NCBI RefSeq assembly: GCF_021233055.1
Contig: NZ_CP089538.1
Location: 4,976,501 to 5,040,500, forward strand
Source of the DNA: Spirosoma oryzicola
GTDB lineage: Bacteria; Bacteroidota; Bacteroidia; Cytophagales; Spirosomataceae
Direction of reading: 5' to 3'
Length of the DNA: 64,000 nucleotides
Shown: positions 21,378 through 30,829 of the stretch, piece after piece
Numbering within the stretch: the first letter of the stretch is position 1
How the letters are laid out: the number at the start of each line of letters is the position of its first letter
Position numbers and translations under genes: made by a program
Notes under the pieces: generated by a model
Databases searched by the model: none
The model's input: the letters and a program-made list of their open reading frames with translations, nothing else
Told to the model about the DNA's origin: nothing

Positions 21378-22919
21378 TTGTCTCTATCTGTTTTGACGAA
21401 CCAACCGCAACTTCCATCCCCTGATCAACTTTTCGGTGATCTGTTTCACGACGTACAGTTGAAACCCGTTTTTATCGATTCCAAAACGTTTGTCGATAGC
21501 GTTCCCAAGTTTCCTCCCGCCGACATTCTGTCCTGGTACGAGACGGAAAAAGTAAAGTCCGGTTTTGACTTGGAAGCTTCCGTGCGCGCCAACTTTCTTG
21601 TTCCCGACCAAACAGCCAGCAATTACGTTAGCGATACGACGCTATCTACCGCCGAACACATCAATCGCTTGTGGGAACGACTCACTCGACCTGCCGATAC
21701 CGCCGTGGAAGGTAGTTCCCGTGTTCCTCTACCGCATCCTTACATTGTACCGGGTGGCCGCTTCCGGGAGATTTTTTATTGGGACACATACTTCACAATG
21801 CTGGGTTTGCAGGAGGCTGGACGCGCGGAGTTGATCCGAGGAATGATCGATAATTTCGCGTTTCTGATCGACACATTCGGCTATATTCCCAATGGCAACC
21901 GGACGTATTTTTTGAGTCGCTCGCAGCCGCCTTTTTTTGCGCTGATGGTACAATTACTCGCCGAGATTGACGGGGAAGACACGCTCCGTCGCTACCGACC
22001 ACAACTTCAGCAGGAGTACAACTTCTGGATGACGGGTCGGGCAGAACTCACCGCTGACCGATCCGTTCATCAGCGGGTGGTCAGAATCGATGATCAAACG
22101 GTCCTCAACCGTTATTGGGACACCCTGACGACACCTCGTCCCGAAGCCTACCGGGTAGAGTTTGAATTGGGAAACGAAGCCCGGCGGATTGGCGTCGATG
22201 CCGAGGCTATGCATCAGCACGTCCGGGCCGCCTGTGAGTCGGGCTGGGACTTTTCGAGCCGGTGGCTGGCCGACGAAAAAACGATGCCTTCCATTCATAC
22301 TACCGACATTGTACCTGTCGATTTAAACTGCCTGCTTTATTTTCTGGAAACCGTATTGCACGATAACAGCGCCCAAAGCAGCACCTCGGAGCCTTTCAAT
22401 GGAGAACTAGCTCAACAGCGGCAACAGGCCATTCAGCGCTTGTTCTGGAACGAAGAGACAGGTTTTTTTCATGATTACGACATTGTTGCTCAGCAGCAAA
22501 CCCCATCTATCACTTTGGCGGGTGTATTTCCTCTCTTTTTTAAACTAGCTACTCCCGAACAGGCCCGCCGGATTCATGACCGCCTGAAAGCCGATTTTCT
22601 GCAAGCGGGCGGTTGGGTGACGACGTTGAATCAGACCGGCCAGCAGTGGGATTGGCCGAATGGTTGGGCACCCTTGCAGTGGATCGTCTACCAGAGTTTG
22701 CTGAATTATGGCTTCGTCGAAACAGCCCAGGAAGGCCGTAACCGCTGGCTGGCCTTGAATGATAAAGTGTTTAAAGCGACGGGTAAAATGACCGAGAAAT
22801 ACAACGTCGTGGATGCCTCGTTGACAACGGGCGGGGGAAAATATCCAAATCAGGATGGCTTCGGCTGGACGAATGGCGTATACCTTGCATTAGCGAAAGA
22901 CGTCCATACCCGTTCGTAA
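21378..22919 (+). CDS. Trehalase, glycoside hydrolase family 37
   Basis: A 513-residue GH37 trehalase that splits trehalose to two glucose. Both family signatures are present: PGGRFREIFYWDTYF near residue 125 and QWDWPNGWAPLQ near residue 423. The family N-terminus (SPDQLFGDLFHDVQL) already starts at about residue 14. There is no upstream ATG in frame (a TAG stop lies at 21363), so the gene must begin at the TTG at 21378 or the TTG at 21393. There is no signal peptide, so it should be cytoplasmic like TreF. No trehalose transporter is adjacent. Confidence 0.93.
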   Translation: MSLSVLTNQPQLPSPDQLFGDLFHDVQLKPVFIDSKTFVDSVPKFPPADILSWYETEKVKSGFDLEASVRANFLVPDQTASNYVSDTTLSTAEHINRLWERLTRPADTAVEGSSRVPLPHPYIVPGGRFREIFYWDTYFTMLGLQEAGRAELIRGMIDNFAFLIDTFGYIPNGNRTYFLSRSQPPFFALMVQLLAEIDGEDTLRRYRPQLQQEYNFWMTGRAELTADRSVHQRVVRIDDQTVLNRYWDTLTTPRPEAYRVEFELGNEARRIGVDAEAMHQHVRAACESGWDFSSRWLADEKTMPSIHTTDIVPVDLNCLLYFLETVLHDNSAQSSTSEPFNGELAQQRQQAIQRLFWNEETGFFHDYDIVAQQQTPSITLAGVFPLFFKLATPEQARRIHDRLKADFLQAGGWVTTLNQTGQQWDWPNGWAPLQWIVYQSLLNYGFVETAQEGRNRWLALNDKVFKATGKMTEKYNVVDASLTTGGGKYPNQDGFGWTNGVYLALAKDVHTRS

Positions 22920-22972
22920 TCGTCCGCCCTTACAACCGCTGATTGACATTCTCAACGGTTCGTACCAAACTA

Positions 22973-23004
22973 TTTGCAACCCTGTTCAGCGTCTGCTAGT
23001 TTAG
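22973..23004 (+). promoter_or_regulatory. Promoter for the UPF0323-like lipoprotein
   Basis: TTTG at 22973-22976 is followed after 20 bases by TAGTTTAG at 22997-23004, close to the Bacteroidota TTTG-N20-TAnnTTTG form. It lies 22 bases before the ATG at 23027. Confidence 0.5.
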
Positions 23005-23026
23005 GGTATACAAACGTTATTAATCT

Positions 23027-23647
23027 ATGACCCCGCTTCGTAAACACACCGTTCTTAAACGCGTTAAAGACATTACACTCAGCGCAACACTTAGTCTGGC
23101 CCTGCTCAACGGTTCGGCTTTACTGCAAAGCTGCGGTAACAATCGGAGCGATGAGAATGAAACCGAACAAACCGAAACGAGCTTCCGACGCGGTGTCCGA
23201 ACATACATTACGGAAACAGCGCCGGGCAATTTCAAGATCACGGACGAAGAGCAGGCTGACCCAGACAAGGCTGGCGCGATTGTCAACTACTACGATGGTC
23301 ACCGCGATACGCTAAGCGTCGAAGCGGCTAAACGCTTGGTTGAATCCGATCAGTCGACCCGTACCTACCTCCAAAATCCTGGTGCCTATAGTGCTCACCA
23401 CAGCAACGGTCTGGCCAATGCCTTGCTTTGGGGAGGATTGGGCTATATGCTGGGCCGTTCGACCGCTCCGCAGTACCGGGCCGACGAACGGCGCTACGGG
23501 TCCGGATTTTATACGACTCCGGGTCAGTACGAACGCTCCCAACAGATTCGGGAGAATGTACGAACCTCACGCGTGGTGCGTACGACACGACCATCGGGAG
23601 GGCGGAGCGGTTTCTTCGGTGGGCGCAGTCGCGGCTTCTCGTCCTAA
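23027..23647 (+). CDS. UPF0323-like lipoprotein
   Basis: A 206-residue lipoprotein. A basic N-terminus and hydrophobic stretch (TLSLALLNGSALLQSC) end in a lipobox cysteine at about residue 36. Then come a conserved domain with GVRTYITETAPGNFKI, a glycine-rich hydrophobic patch (NALLWGGLGYMLGRS), and a basic, Gly/Ser-rich tail ending GGRSGFFGGRSRGFSS. The layout and tail match UPF0323-type lipoproteins known from Helicobacter and relatives and resemble DUF1190/YgiB proteins. Those relatives often sit next to glutathionylspermidine-synthase-like genes; no such gene is here. The function is unknown. Confidence 0.65.
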   Translation: MTPLRKHTVLKRVKDITLSATLSLALLNGSALLQSCGNNRSDENETEQTETSFRRGVRTYITETAPGNFKITDEEQADPDKAGAIVNYYDGHRDTLSVEAAKRLVESDQSTRTYLQNPGAYSAHHSNGLANALLWGGLGYMLGRSTAPQYRADERRYGSGFYTTPGQYERSQQIRENVRTSRVVRTTRPSGGRSGFFGGRSRGFSS

Positions 23648-23767
23648 CTCGGTAGCTGTCAAACCAGTTGCTCAAATGTTCCTTGTTCGCTGGCCTTTCT
23701 CCGTACAGAGGATGTACAAGCAAGGCGACTTTTTGCCTATATTTACGGCCGAACCGAATTAGTTACT

Positions 23768-24952
23768 ATGTCGGCTACCAATCCTTCTGCCGTCTATTTT
23801 CGTGGTTTTAACGGAGTTCGTTTTCTGGCAGCCTCGTCGGTGGTGTTCCATCATATCGAGCAATTTAAAACGATCTTCGGCTATACCGATACATTTACCA
23901 AGACTGACGAACACCCGGTTGTTTACCAGGCCGGGCGTTTGGGTGTTGCTTTGTTTTTCGTGCTGAGCGGCTTTCTGATCACGTATTTATTACTGGCAGA
24001 AAAGCAGTCGTCGGGTCGGATTCATATCAAAAACTTCTATATCCGACGTGTACTGCGGATATGGCCGCTTTATTTCTGGGTTATCGGATTAAGCTTTTTT
24101 GTCTTTCCGCATATTCCCGCGCTGCATATCCCCGGTATCTCCGAATATGCCTACGACCATTTCTGGCCTAAACTGGCCCTCTTCGGTATCGTCATGCCCA
24201 ACATTGCCCTGACGCTATACCACGAAATGCCACTTTGCTCGCATACCTGGTCCATCGGGGTCGAAGAACAGTTTTACCTCATCTGGCCGTGGCTGATCGG
24301 TAGTCTGCGTCCGCGCCGGACCTTGTTGGTTTTGGCCAGCATCGCTCTTGTTCTGGCAGGTGGCTTTTTCTGGTTGCGGTACGGTCCCGGCTTGACGGCT
24401 CCGCAGGCGGGTACAACGATGTTGCTGATTTCCGATTTTCTGGCTCACTTCCGCATCGGCACGATGGCTATCGGTGGTATTGGTGCGTATCTGGTTTTCA
24501 AGAAACATCCGATTCTGAATTTCCTGTATCAGAAACCCGTCCAATGGCTGGTGTATGCGGTGCTGGCAACCATGCTGGCGATGGGCGTTCGGATTCCCGG
24601 ATTAAACTACGAAGGTTACGCGCTGTTCTTTGTCTTTCTGCTGATGAACCTGGCCGCGAACCCAAATTCGGTGATCAACCTCGAAAACCGGCTTTGCAAC
24701 TTTATGGGTAAGATTTCGTACGGGCTGTACATGTACCATCCTATCGCGATTGTCCTGTGCCTGTACGTTATCCGGCAGTTTATGCCGTACAGCTTCGGTT
24801 TCTCCGTCCTACTTTACGTGACCAGCTACGCCTTGACAACGTTGGTAGCCTGGCTCTCGTACGAGTATTTCGAGAAACAGTTCCTAAAGCTGAAAGACCG
24901 TTTTGCTCCCGGTGACAAACCCGTTGTCAAGCCACAAACGGCACGCGTTTAG
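23768..24952 (+). CDS. Acyltransferase family 3 membrane protein (OafA-like)
   Basis: A 394-residue membrane acyltransferase with about ten hydrophobic helices. The family front FNGVRFLAASSVVFHHIEQF holds the conserved histidine near residue 26, and RRVLRIWPLYFWV carries the conserved arginine motif. Members move acetyl or other acyl groups onto sugars of lipopolysaccharide, exopolysaccharide or peptidoglycan. No C-terminal SGNH domain is present. The acceptor is unknown. The start is the ATG at 23768. No O-antigen cluster is adjacent, so it may act on a housekeeping glycan. Confidence 0.88.
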   Translation: MSATNPSAVYFRGFNGVRFLAASSVVFHHIEQFKTIFGYTDTFTKTDEHPVVYQAGRLGVALFFVLSGFLITYLLLAEKQSSGRIHIKNFYIRRVLRIWPLYFWVIGLSFFVFPHIPALHIPGISEYAYDHFWPKLALFGIVMPNIALTLYHEMPLCSHTWSIGVEEQFYLIWPWLIGSLRPRRTLLVLASIALVLAGGFFWLRYGPGLTAPQAGTTMLLISDFLAHFRIGTMAIGGIGAYLVFKKHPILNFLYQKPVQWLVYAVLATMLAMGVRIPGLNYEGYALFFVFLLMNLAANPNSVINLENRLCNFMGKISYGLYMYHPIAIVLCLYVIRQFMPYSFGFSVLLYVTSYALTTLVAWLSYEYFEKQFLKLKDRFAPGDKPVVKPQTARV

Positions 24953-25012
24953 CCCCTATCGTCACTTGCTAGTTTGATCAAATCATAGCGGTATAGCATA
25001 GCCCCGGTTGTG

Positions 25013-25042
25013 GTGGTGTCGGTTTTGAGAAACCGACACCAC
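25013..25042. terminator. Hairpin between convergent genes
   Basis: Perfect 13-base arms (25013-25025 and 25030-25042) with a four-base loop TGAG lie between the acyltransferase stop and the convergent amidase stop. No T run follows on the plus strand, so it may act on both strands weakly. Confidence 0.55.
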
Positions 25043-25091
25043 AGTATGTGGGTGAGCCCCCACCGACTTCAACTCGATCCACAGTATTCTC

Positions 25092-26606
25092 TTAAATCGC
25101 GGGGCGTTTGTTGAACCAGGGTCGGGCTTGCTCCAACTGACCCGCTAATCGAAACAAGGTTGCTTCGTCGCCGAGTTTGGCGGCAAACATGACGCCGATG
25201 GGCAGACCGTCAGGCGACCAGTGTAACGGTATAGACATGGACGGCTGCCCGGTCATGTTCGTGATTACCGTAAAGGAAATATATCCCAGCGACCGCTCAG
25301 CCAAATCATCCACGGTTTTGCTCCCGTTCAGGTATTTCAACGCACCCAATGAATCGACTAGTTTGAGCAGCCGTTGTTCCGAAGCCGTGTTCTGAAACGT
25401 GCCGATCGTAATGGGTGGTCGTGGCAGCGTTGGCGTCAGGAACAAATCATAGGTTTCGTGCAGCTTACCCATGCTTCTATTTAGGGAATTCCAGCGCCGT
25501 TTCTGAAAAGCAACATCGGCCGCTGAGAACCCTTCGGCTAGCCGGGCCTGTGCCCACGTGTTCAACTCGACATCGTCGCGCCGGACAGGACGACCCAGAA
25601 AATGACCCAGTTCGCGCAAAGTAGCCGCCGTTTCGCTCAATACGTTGACAAAAAAAGCTTCGGTCACGATTGTTTTCTCGTAGGGCAACGGCACCTCCTC
25701 TACCGTGTGGCCCAGACTTTCCAGCAGCCGAGCCGTTTCCCGGACCGCTTTTACACATTCGGGATCAACGGGCTGCGACTCGATAAGGGTTTGCGTTGAA
25801 AAGGCAATACGGAGCTTGCCCGGTTCCCGGCCTACTTCTTCCGTAAAGGGGCGTTCGGGCGGAGCAATACCGTACGGGTCACCGGCGAGTGGTCCGGCAA
25901 CCACGTCCAGCAGTCCGGCGCTATCCCGGACGCTACGAGTTACAGCATGACCTGCTACTGCGCCATTCCACAACTCCCCGAAGCGAGGTCCAAGCGTGAC
26001 CCGCCCCCGCGAAGGTTTCAGCCCAAACAAACCACAGCATGCAGCCGGAATCCGAATCGAGCCACCTCCATCCGAAGCCGTAGCCGCCGGTACAATGCCA
26101 GCGGCTACGGCTGCAGCCGAACCACCACTCGATCCACCCGGCGAATGCGTCAGCTTCCACGGATTTTTTGCCGGACCGTACAGTTTTGATTCGGTGTAGG
26201 GAGTCAGACCAAACTCCGGTGTATTCGTTTTTCCAAAAAAGACCAGACCCGAGGCTTTCAGGCGTCGAACTGCTTCGCTGTCGATGGCCGAAACATAAGT
26301 CTGGTACCCCCGACAGCCCATTTTCATGGATGTTCCTGCCCAGTCAAACTCTAAGTCTTTCAACAAAAAAGGTACACCCCGAAAAGGCCCGGACTCGGGT
26401 AAGTGGGAAGCCATTTCACGCCCTTTCTCGTACAAAGGCGTTACGATAGCGTTGAGTTGCGAATTAACCGCTTCGGCGCGGGCAATGGCCGTTTGAAGCA
26501 ATTCGGTGGGTGTGACATCGCCGTTTCGAACGAGTTCGGCCAAAGCCGTTGCATCGCGTTGAACGTACTCGTCGAAGGAAAGCGCCTGCGTCGATGAGGT
26601 CTGCAT
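25092..26606 (-). CDS. Amidase (amidase signature family)
   Basis: A 504-residue amidase-signature enzyme, hydrolysing an amide bond of unknown substrate. The catalytic triad Ser-cisSer-Lys is visible: Lys83 in FLLKDLEF, the serine pair in [12 protein letters not shown] (about 159-160), and nucleophile Ser183 in [11 protein letters not shown]. The length fits amidases. GatA is unlikely because gatB and gatC are absent here and the C-terminal region differs. Eleven bases separate it from the upstream M61 peptidase gene, so the two are probably cotranscribed. No signal peptide, so cytoplasmic. Confidence 0.9.
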   Translation of the reverse strand: MQTSSTQALSFDEYVQRDATALAELVRNGDVTPTELLQTAIARAEAVNSQLNAIVTPLYEKGREMASHLPESGPFRGVPFLLKDLEFDWAGTSMKMGCRGYQTYVSAIDSEAVRRLKASGLVFFGKTNTPEFGLTPYTESKLYGPAKNPWKLTHSPGGSSGGSAAAVAAGIVPAATASDGGGSIRIPAACCGLFGLKPSRGRVTLGPRFGELWNGAVAGHAVTRSVRDSAGLLDVVAGPLAGDPYGIAPPERPFTEEVGREPGKLRIAFSTQTLIESQPVDPECVKAVRETARLLESLGHTVEEVPLPYEKTIVTEAFFVNVLSETAATLRELGHFLGRPVRRDDVELNTWAQARLAEGFSAADVAFQKRRWNSLNRSMGKLHETYDLFLTPTLPRPPITIGTFQNTASEQRLLKLVDSLGALKYLNGSKTVDDLAERSLGYISFTVITNMTGQPSMSIPLHWSPDGLPIGVMFAAKLGDEATLFRLAGQLEQARPWFNKRPAI

Positions 26607-26617
26607 GGTCTGGTTGA

Positions 26618-28183
26618 TTACGCTTGTTTCGCAATAACATCGTCACCCGGCCCTTCTGATAGCATATCCCCCGACGATGGCGCGGTCAACCAACCATTGA
26701 ACCAGCGGTCGCGCTGCTGTCGGGCCGTTGCGTCGTTGAGTTCCAGCAAACGAATTCCCCCGATGGTATCGGGCGTGGATTCTTCGTACAGAACCGTTAA
26801 GCCTACCCAGGCCAGGTATTCGTTTAGTTTTGTTTCAAGCGGCTGATTGCCGAAAATACACAAGTCGTAGTACCAATCCAGTGATTCGCCCGCCACGGTT
26901 TCGGTAATGGTTCGGTAATCATCCAGCGTATAGCCGACGAACGGCTTGCCGAACTGCTGCCACATCATCCGCATCACATCGTCCAGCGAACGGGCATGAT
27001 CGGTCCGCTGGCGAATGTGCAGATCCAGAATCAAAGCCGCAATGGCTCCTTTGTGATAAACCGACACTTTACGGTCCGGTACGCCTTTGTCGTAGCCATC
27101 CAGCCATAAATCCCACGAGGACTCGACCAGTGACTGAAACGCCCGTCCGTTCGCTTCGAAGTGGCGTTTGAACAGAACCTGCAATTCTTTGAGGTACGCT
27201 TCATCGTTGAAAACGCCCGACTGCCGGAGCATCAGATCGCCGTAGTAAGTCGTGACCCCTTCGGCCACAAAGCAGGTGGGAAAGTAATTTTCTTTCGTAA
27301 AATCGTAGGGTAACAGCTCGGTAGGCCGAATCCGAATGATGTTCCAGGCATGAAACAACTCGTGCGAAGATACCCCCAGCAGATCAACGTACAAGCCTTC
27401 GCCTTCGTCGTTCGGGCCGAGCACCAATACCGTTGAATTGCGGTGTTCAACACCATGATAATAGGGCACTGGTAATACCAACGTCAGGAAATGGTACTCC
27501 TGTTCGGGAAATTCACCGTACAGCGCCAATTGCTTTTCCGAGAAGCGGCTGAAATCGTCTATAATCCGTTCGGCATCGAACGTGTAGTCGCCATCGCTCC
27601 GCCGACCGCCCTGAATCCAGACATGAAACGAAACGCCATTGACTTCGTACTGAACGTGCTGTATAACAGGGGCAGCGATTAGGGGACAGTCTACCAATGC
27701 GTAAAAATCCGCTGCACGAAGCGTCTTTTCGTCGACCTGCGTTAGTCCACAAGCAATTGTCCAGCCGTCGGGAATCGCCAGTTCAAGCGTACAAGGCTCA
27801 TCAATGCGCCCCTCCGCGTACAAACAAAGATTGACGGGGTTGACGTACAACAGCGAATCGCTTATAAAACTGCTGCCCGCGTTGAGCAAGTTAGGCGTCG
27901 ATAACAGCGAATAGTAGTTGTACCGTATGGTCAGTTCTGTAGCTCCATTTGTATGGACCAACCAGCGGTCTTTGGTCGTTTTCCGAAACGGTAACGGCTG
28001 CCCGGTCTTATCAACAATCTCAAACCGCTGAATATTTTTGGCAAATTGCTGCAATTCGTATCGTCCGGGTCGCCAGGCAGGCAGTTGCAACTCCACTTCA
28101 GACTGGTTCTGGATTCCGGTTAGATGAGCGTCAACGGCAATATAATGAGGCAAAATTGGATCAGCAGACAAACGATAATGCAT
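26618..28183 (-). CDS. M61 family metallopeptidase without PDZ domain
   Basis: A 521-residue M61 (glycyl aminopeptidase-like) zinc peptidase. The zinc motif HELFH is at residues 274-278, followed by NIIRIRP, and the third ligand Glu is residue 309 in FVAEGVTTYYGD. The N-terminal beta domain (about 1-170) matches the family. M61 proteins usually carry a PDZ domain after the catalytic domain and often a signal peptide; neither is evident here. The last 60 residues are short and acidic. It is the first gene of a two-gene unit with the amidase. Substrate unknown. Confidence 0.88.
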   Translation of the reverse strand: MHYRLSADPILPHYIAVDAHLTGIQNQSEVELQLPAWRPGRYELQQFAKNIQRFEIVDKTGQPLPFRKTTKDRWLVHTNGATELTIRYNYYSLLSTPNLLNAGSSFISDSLLYVNPVNLCLYAEGRIDEPCTLELAIPDGWTIACGLTQVDEKTLRAADFYALVDCPLIAAPVIQHVQYEVNGVSFHVWIQGGRRSDGDYTFDAERIIDDFSRFSEKQLALYGEFPEQEYHFLTLVLPVPYYHGVEHRNSTVLVLGPNDEGEGLYVDLLGVSSHELFHAWNIIRIRPTELLPYDFTKENYFPTCFVAEGVTTYYGDLMLRQSGVFNDEAYLKELQVLFKRHFEANGRAFQSLVESSWDLWLDGYDKGVPDRKVSVYHKGAIAALILDLHIRQRTDHARSLDDVMRMMWQQFGKPFVGYTLDDYRTITETVAGESLDWYYDLCIFGNQPLETKLNEYLAWVGLTVLYEESTPDTIGGIRLLELNDATARQQRDRWFNGWLTAPSSGDMLSEGPGDDVIAKQA

Positions 28184-28252
28184 AGGCGCGAGCAGAAAGG
28201 GTGACTGAGTAACTAACTCGCTTAAAGATAAAACGTTTTTCAGAAAAGGGGC

Positions 28253-28283
28253 TTGGTAAACTGCGTCTATTCTCCTATCTTTG
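28253..28283 (+). promoter_or_regulatory. Promoter for rpmH
   Basis: TTG at 28253-28255 and TATCTTTG at 28276-28283 are separated by 20 bases, the form of Bacteroidota housekeeping promoters. The likely start of the transcript is near 28290, leaving a leader of about 34 bases before the rpmH ATG. Confidence 0.7.
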
Positions 28284-28323
28284 CGGACTCATTTGGAAAA
28301 CAAGGGTTTTAGGAAGATATATC

Positions 28324-28491
28324 ATGAAAAGAACGTACCAACCATCGAACCGGAAGCGGAAAAACAAGCACGGCTTCCGCGAGCGGATGTCAACCGCTAA
28401 TGGCCGCAAAGTGTTGGCCGCACGCCGGGCCAAAGGCCGTCACAAACTGACCGTTTCGGACGAGAAAAAAGGCGAACGCTTTAAGATCTAA
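28324..28491 (+). CDS. rpmH: 50S ribosomal protein L34
   Basis: A 55-residue L34, a basic protein of the large ribosomal subunit. The family start [20 protein letters not shown] is perfect, followed by [20 protein letters not shown]. The C-terminal tail ([13 protein letters not shown]) is a little longer than the usual 44-47 residues, as in other Bacteroidota. The gene is followed 78 bases later by rnpA, the normal order. Confidence 0.97.
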   Translation: MKRTYQPSNRKRKNKHGFRERMSTANGRKVLAARRAKGRHKLTVSDEKKGERFKI

Positions 28492-28569
28492 TCGTTTTAC
28501 TTAGCTGTTATTTGGTTTTCAGTTCGTAGTGCTACAACCGCTCGGATTCCTGAAAACTACGAACGTTTT

Positions 28570-28962
28570 ATGCAGCAAACCTTTACCAAATCGGAGCGGC
28601 TTTGCAGCAAAAAAATATTGGGTGAACTGTTTAAGAAAGGTAGTGCGACCAGCGCCCAGACGGCGCGGACGTTCTACCTTTTTCCGTTTCGGATGCTTTA
28701 TCTGCCACACCCCGAACCCCATAACCAAGACGGGCCTCTCCTGCCCGCCATTGTCATTACGGTAAGCAAACGAAACTTCAAACGCGCTGTTGACCGCAAC
28801 CTCATCCGTCGGCGCGTTCGCGAAGCGTACCGCCTGAACAAGCACCTTATTCCCTCTGGTCAGTCCTCTCCTGCCTACATTGCGTTTCTCTATACCGCCA
28901 AACAGATTATTTCGTTTGAAGAAATAGAAAAAGGTATGAAATTAGCTCTGAAAAAAATGTAA
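28570..28962 (+). CDS. rnpA: Ribonuclease P protein component
   Basis: A 130-residue RnpA, which helps the RNase P RNA bind and cut the 5' leader of pre-tRNAs. The signature VSKRNFKRAVDRNLIRRRVR is intact, and the N-terminal substrate-cleft segment (TKSERLCSKKILGELFKKG) is present. The start is the ATG at 28570. An inserted loop (SAQTARTFYLF, then PHPEPHNQDGP) is longer than in E. coli RnpA. yidD and yidC, which often follow, are not here; an S41 peptidase gene follows instead. Confidence 0.96.
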   Translation: MQQTFTKSERLCSKKILGELFKKGSATSAQTARTFYLFPFRMLYLPHPEPHNQDGPLLPAIVITVSKRNFKRAVDRNLIRRRVREAYRLNKHLIPSGQSSPAYIAFLYTAKQIISFEEIEKGMKLALKKM

Positions 28963-29092
28963 TTTCGGTAGTTACTCCGTTGTAGTACGTACGCGGGCAC
29001 TTTGTCCAAATCAGACTTACCTATTCCTTTACCTATTAGGTACTTATTTTTCAGACTCACGGCTTGAACCGGCTCTGTATTGCCAACTAGTT

Positions 29093-30748
29093 ATGAAAAA
29101 ACACTGGAAAACCCTTGCTCTGGCCGGTGCGCTGGCCGGAAGTGTGTCGCTGGTAGCGATGAAAACCGACGACCGGTTCTTTGAGATCGCCCGCAACCTC
29201 GACATCTACGCAACCTTGTTCAAAGAACTGAACATGTATTACGTTGATGAAATAAATCCGAATCGAATGGTGAAAACCAGCATCGACGGTATGCTGAAAG
29301 CCCTCGATCCGTACACCAACTTTTTTGCCGAAGACGAAATCGAGGATTACATGACCATGACCACCGGCCGGTACAATGGCATTGGCGCTCTGATCGGTCA
29401 GCGGCAAAACAAAAGTATCGTGCTGATGGTGTACGAAGGCACCCCCGCCGAAAAAGCGGGCCTTCAAATCGGCGATGAGATTCTGAAAATTGACGGCATC
29501 AGCATCGCCAATCGGAAAGACGCCGATCCGGGCAAACTGCTCAAAGGACAAAACAACACGAGCGTCAAACTAACGATTCAGCGTTACGGTCAGAAAGCGC
29601 CACAAGACCTGACCGTCAACCGCGACGTGGTAAAAATGACGAACGTGCCTTACTACGGCATGATCTCGGAAGACGTTGGCTACATCGACCTGAAGGATTT
29701 TACGGCTACGGCTTCGCGTGAAGTCCGGACGGCGTTTCAGGAACTGAAAGGCAAAGGCATGAAAAAGCTCGTGCTCGACGTACGCGAGAATCCGGGCGGG
29801 TTACTGAATATGGCGATCGACATCTGCAATATTTTCATTCCGAAAGATTCAGAGGTGGTAACGACCAAAGGAAAAGTAACGGAGTGGAACAAGACGTATA
29901 CCGCGCTCAACCCACCGCTCGACCTTGAGGTTCCGATCATTGTACTGACCAACAGCCGCAGTGCATCGGCCGCTGAAATTGTATCGGGTGTCATTCAGGA
30001 CTACGACCGGGGCGTATTGGTTGGTCAGCGCACTTATGGCAAAGGCTTGGTGCAGACCACCCGCGAGTTGTCGTTCAACACCAAACTCAAGATCACGACC
30101 GCCAAATATTATATTCCGAGTGGTCGCTGCATTCAGGCCATCGATTACAGCCATCGCAACCCCGACGGCAGCGTTGGTAAAATCCCGGATTCGCTCAAAA
30201 CCGCGTTTAAAACCAAAGCCGGACGTGTGGTGTACGATGGCGGGGGTGTCTTACCCGATGTCGTAGTCGAAGCGCAGACGCCGACGCCCATCGCGCTTAG
30301 TTTGACCAACAAAGGGCTGATCTTCGATTATGCCGTTAAATACCGGCACGAGCATCCGAGCATCAAACCCGCCCGCGAGTTTCACCTGACCGACGCCGAG
30401 TACGCAGACTTTGTGAAGTGGGCCAGCGACAAAGAGTACGATTACACCACGCAGGTCGAGAAAGACCTTGGTACGCTCGAAGCATCGGCCAAAAAAGAAA
30501 AATATTTCGATCAGATTCAGGACCAGCTGAAAGCGTTGAAAACAAAGGTGTCGCACAGCAAAGATGCAGATATGATGACGTTCAAAACCGAACTCCGGAC
30601 GTTGCTGGAACAGGAAATTGCGGGTCATTACTACCTTCAGAAAGGGCTGAAAGAAGCGTCGTTTGCTACCGATCCTGAACTCAAGGCCGCCCTTGCGCTC
30701 TTTAAAGATATGAGTCGTTACACGGCAACGCTGAAAGGAACCAAATAA
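29093..30748 (+). CDS. S41 C-terminal processing peptidase
   Basis: A 551-residue periplasmic serine peptidase of the CtpA/Prc type. It has an N-terminal hydrophobic signal (about 8-22), a PDZ domain at about residues 95-170 (YNGIGALIG, AGLQIGDEILKIDGI), and the S41 domain. The Ser/Lys dyad is Ser292 in NSRSASAAEIV and Lys317 in TYGKGLVQ, 25 residues apart as in the family. A C-terminal helical region of about 130 residues is charged. Such enzymes trim unfolded or tail-tagged proteins in the periplasm. Its place after rnpA is common in this phylum. Confidence 0.93.
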   Translation: MKKHWKTLALAGALAGSVSLVAMKTDDRFFEIARNLDIYATLFKELNMYYVDEINPNRMVKTSIDGMLKALDPYTNFFAEDEIEDYMTMTTGRYNGIGALIGQRQNKSIVLMVYEGTPAEKAGLQIGDEILKIDGISIANRKDADPGKLLKGQNNTSVKLTIQRYGQKAPQDLTVNRDVVKMTNVPYYGMISEDVGYIDLKDFTATASREVRTAFQELKGKGMKKLVLDVRENPGGLLNMAIDICNIFIPKDSEVVTTKGKVTEWNKTYTALNPPLDLEVPIIVLTNSRSASAAEIVSGVIQDYDRGVLVGQRTYGKGLVQTTRELSFNTKLKITTAKYYIPSGRCIQAIDYSHRNPDGSVGKIPDSLKTAFKTKAGRVVYDGGGVLPDVVVEAQTPTPIALSLTNKGLIFDYAVKYRHEHPSIKPAREFHLTDAEYADFVKWASDKEYDYTTQVEKDLGTLEASAKKEKYFDQIQDQLKALKTKVSHSKDADMMTFKTELRTLLEQEIAGHYYLQKGLKEASFATDPELKAALALFKDMSRYTATLKGTK

Positions 30749-30770
30749 CCGTATCCGGATTACCGGCGTG

Positions 30771-30812
30771 ATGCTAGTTGACAATTGATTCTGGTCAGTT
30801 GTCAGCTAGCAT
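30771..30812. repeat. Inverted repeat in the S41-tsaB gap
   Basis: Fourteen-base arms (30771-30784 and 30799-30812), one G-T wobble, enclose a 14-base loop. No T run follows. It could be a folded leader element upstream of tsaB or a small intergenic repeat; it could also end the S41 transcript weakly. Confidence 0.5.
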
Positions 30813-30829
30813 TCATCATTTATCATTCT

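Noticed and set aside
30251..30784. 177-codon minus-strand frame over the S41 peptidase
   Set aside because: Antisense shadow of a clear gene; composition rich in Phe and Arg is typical of such shadows.
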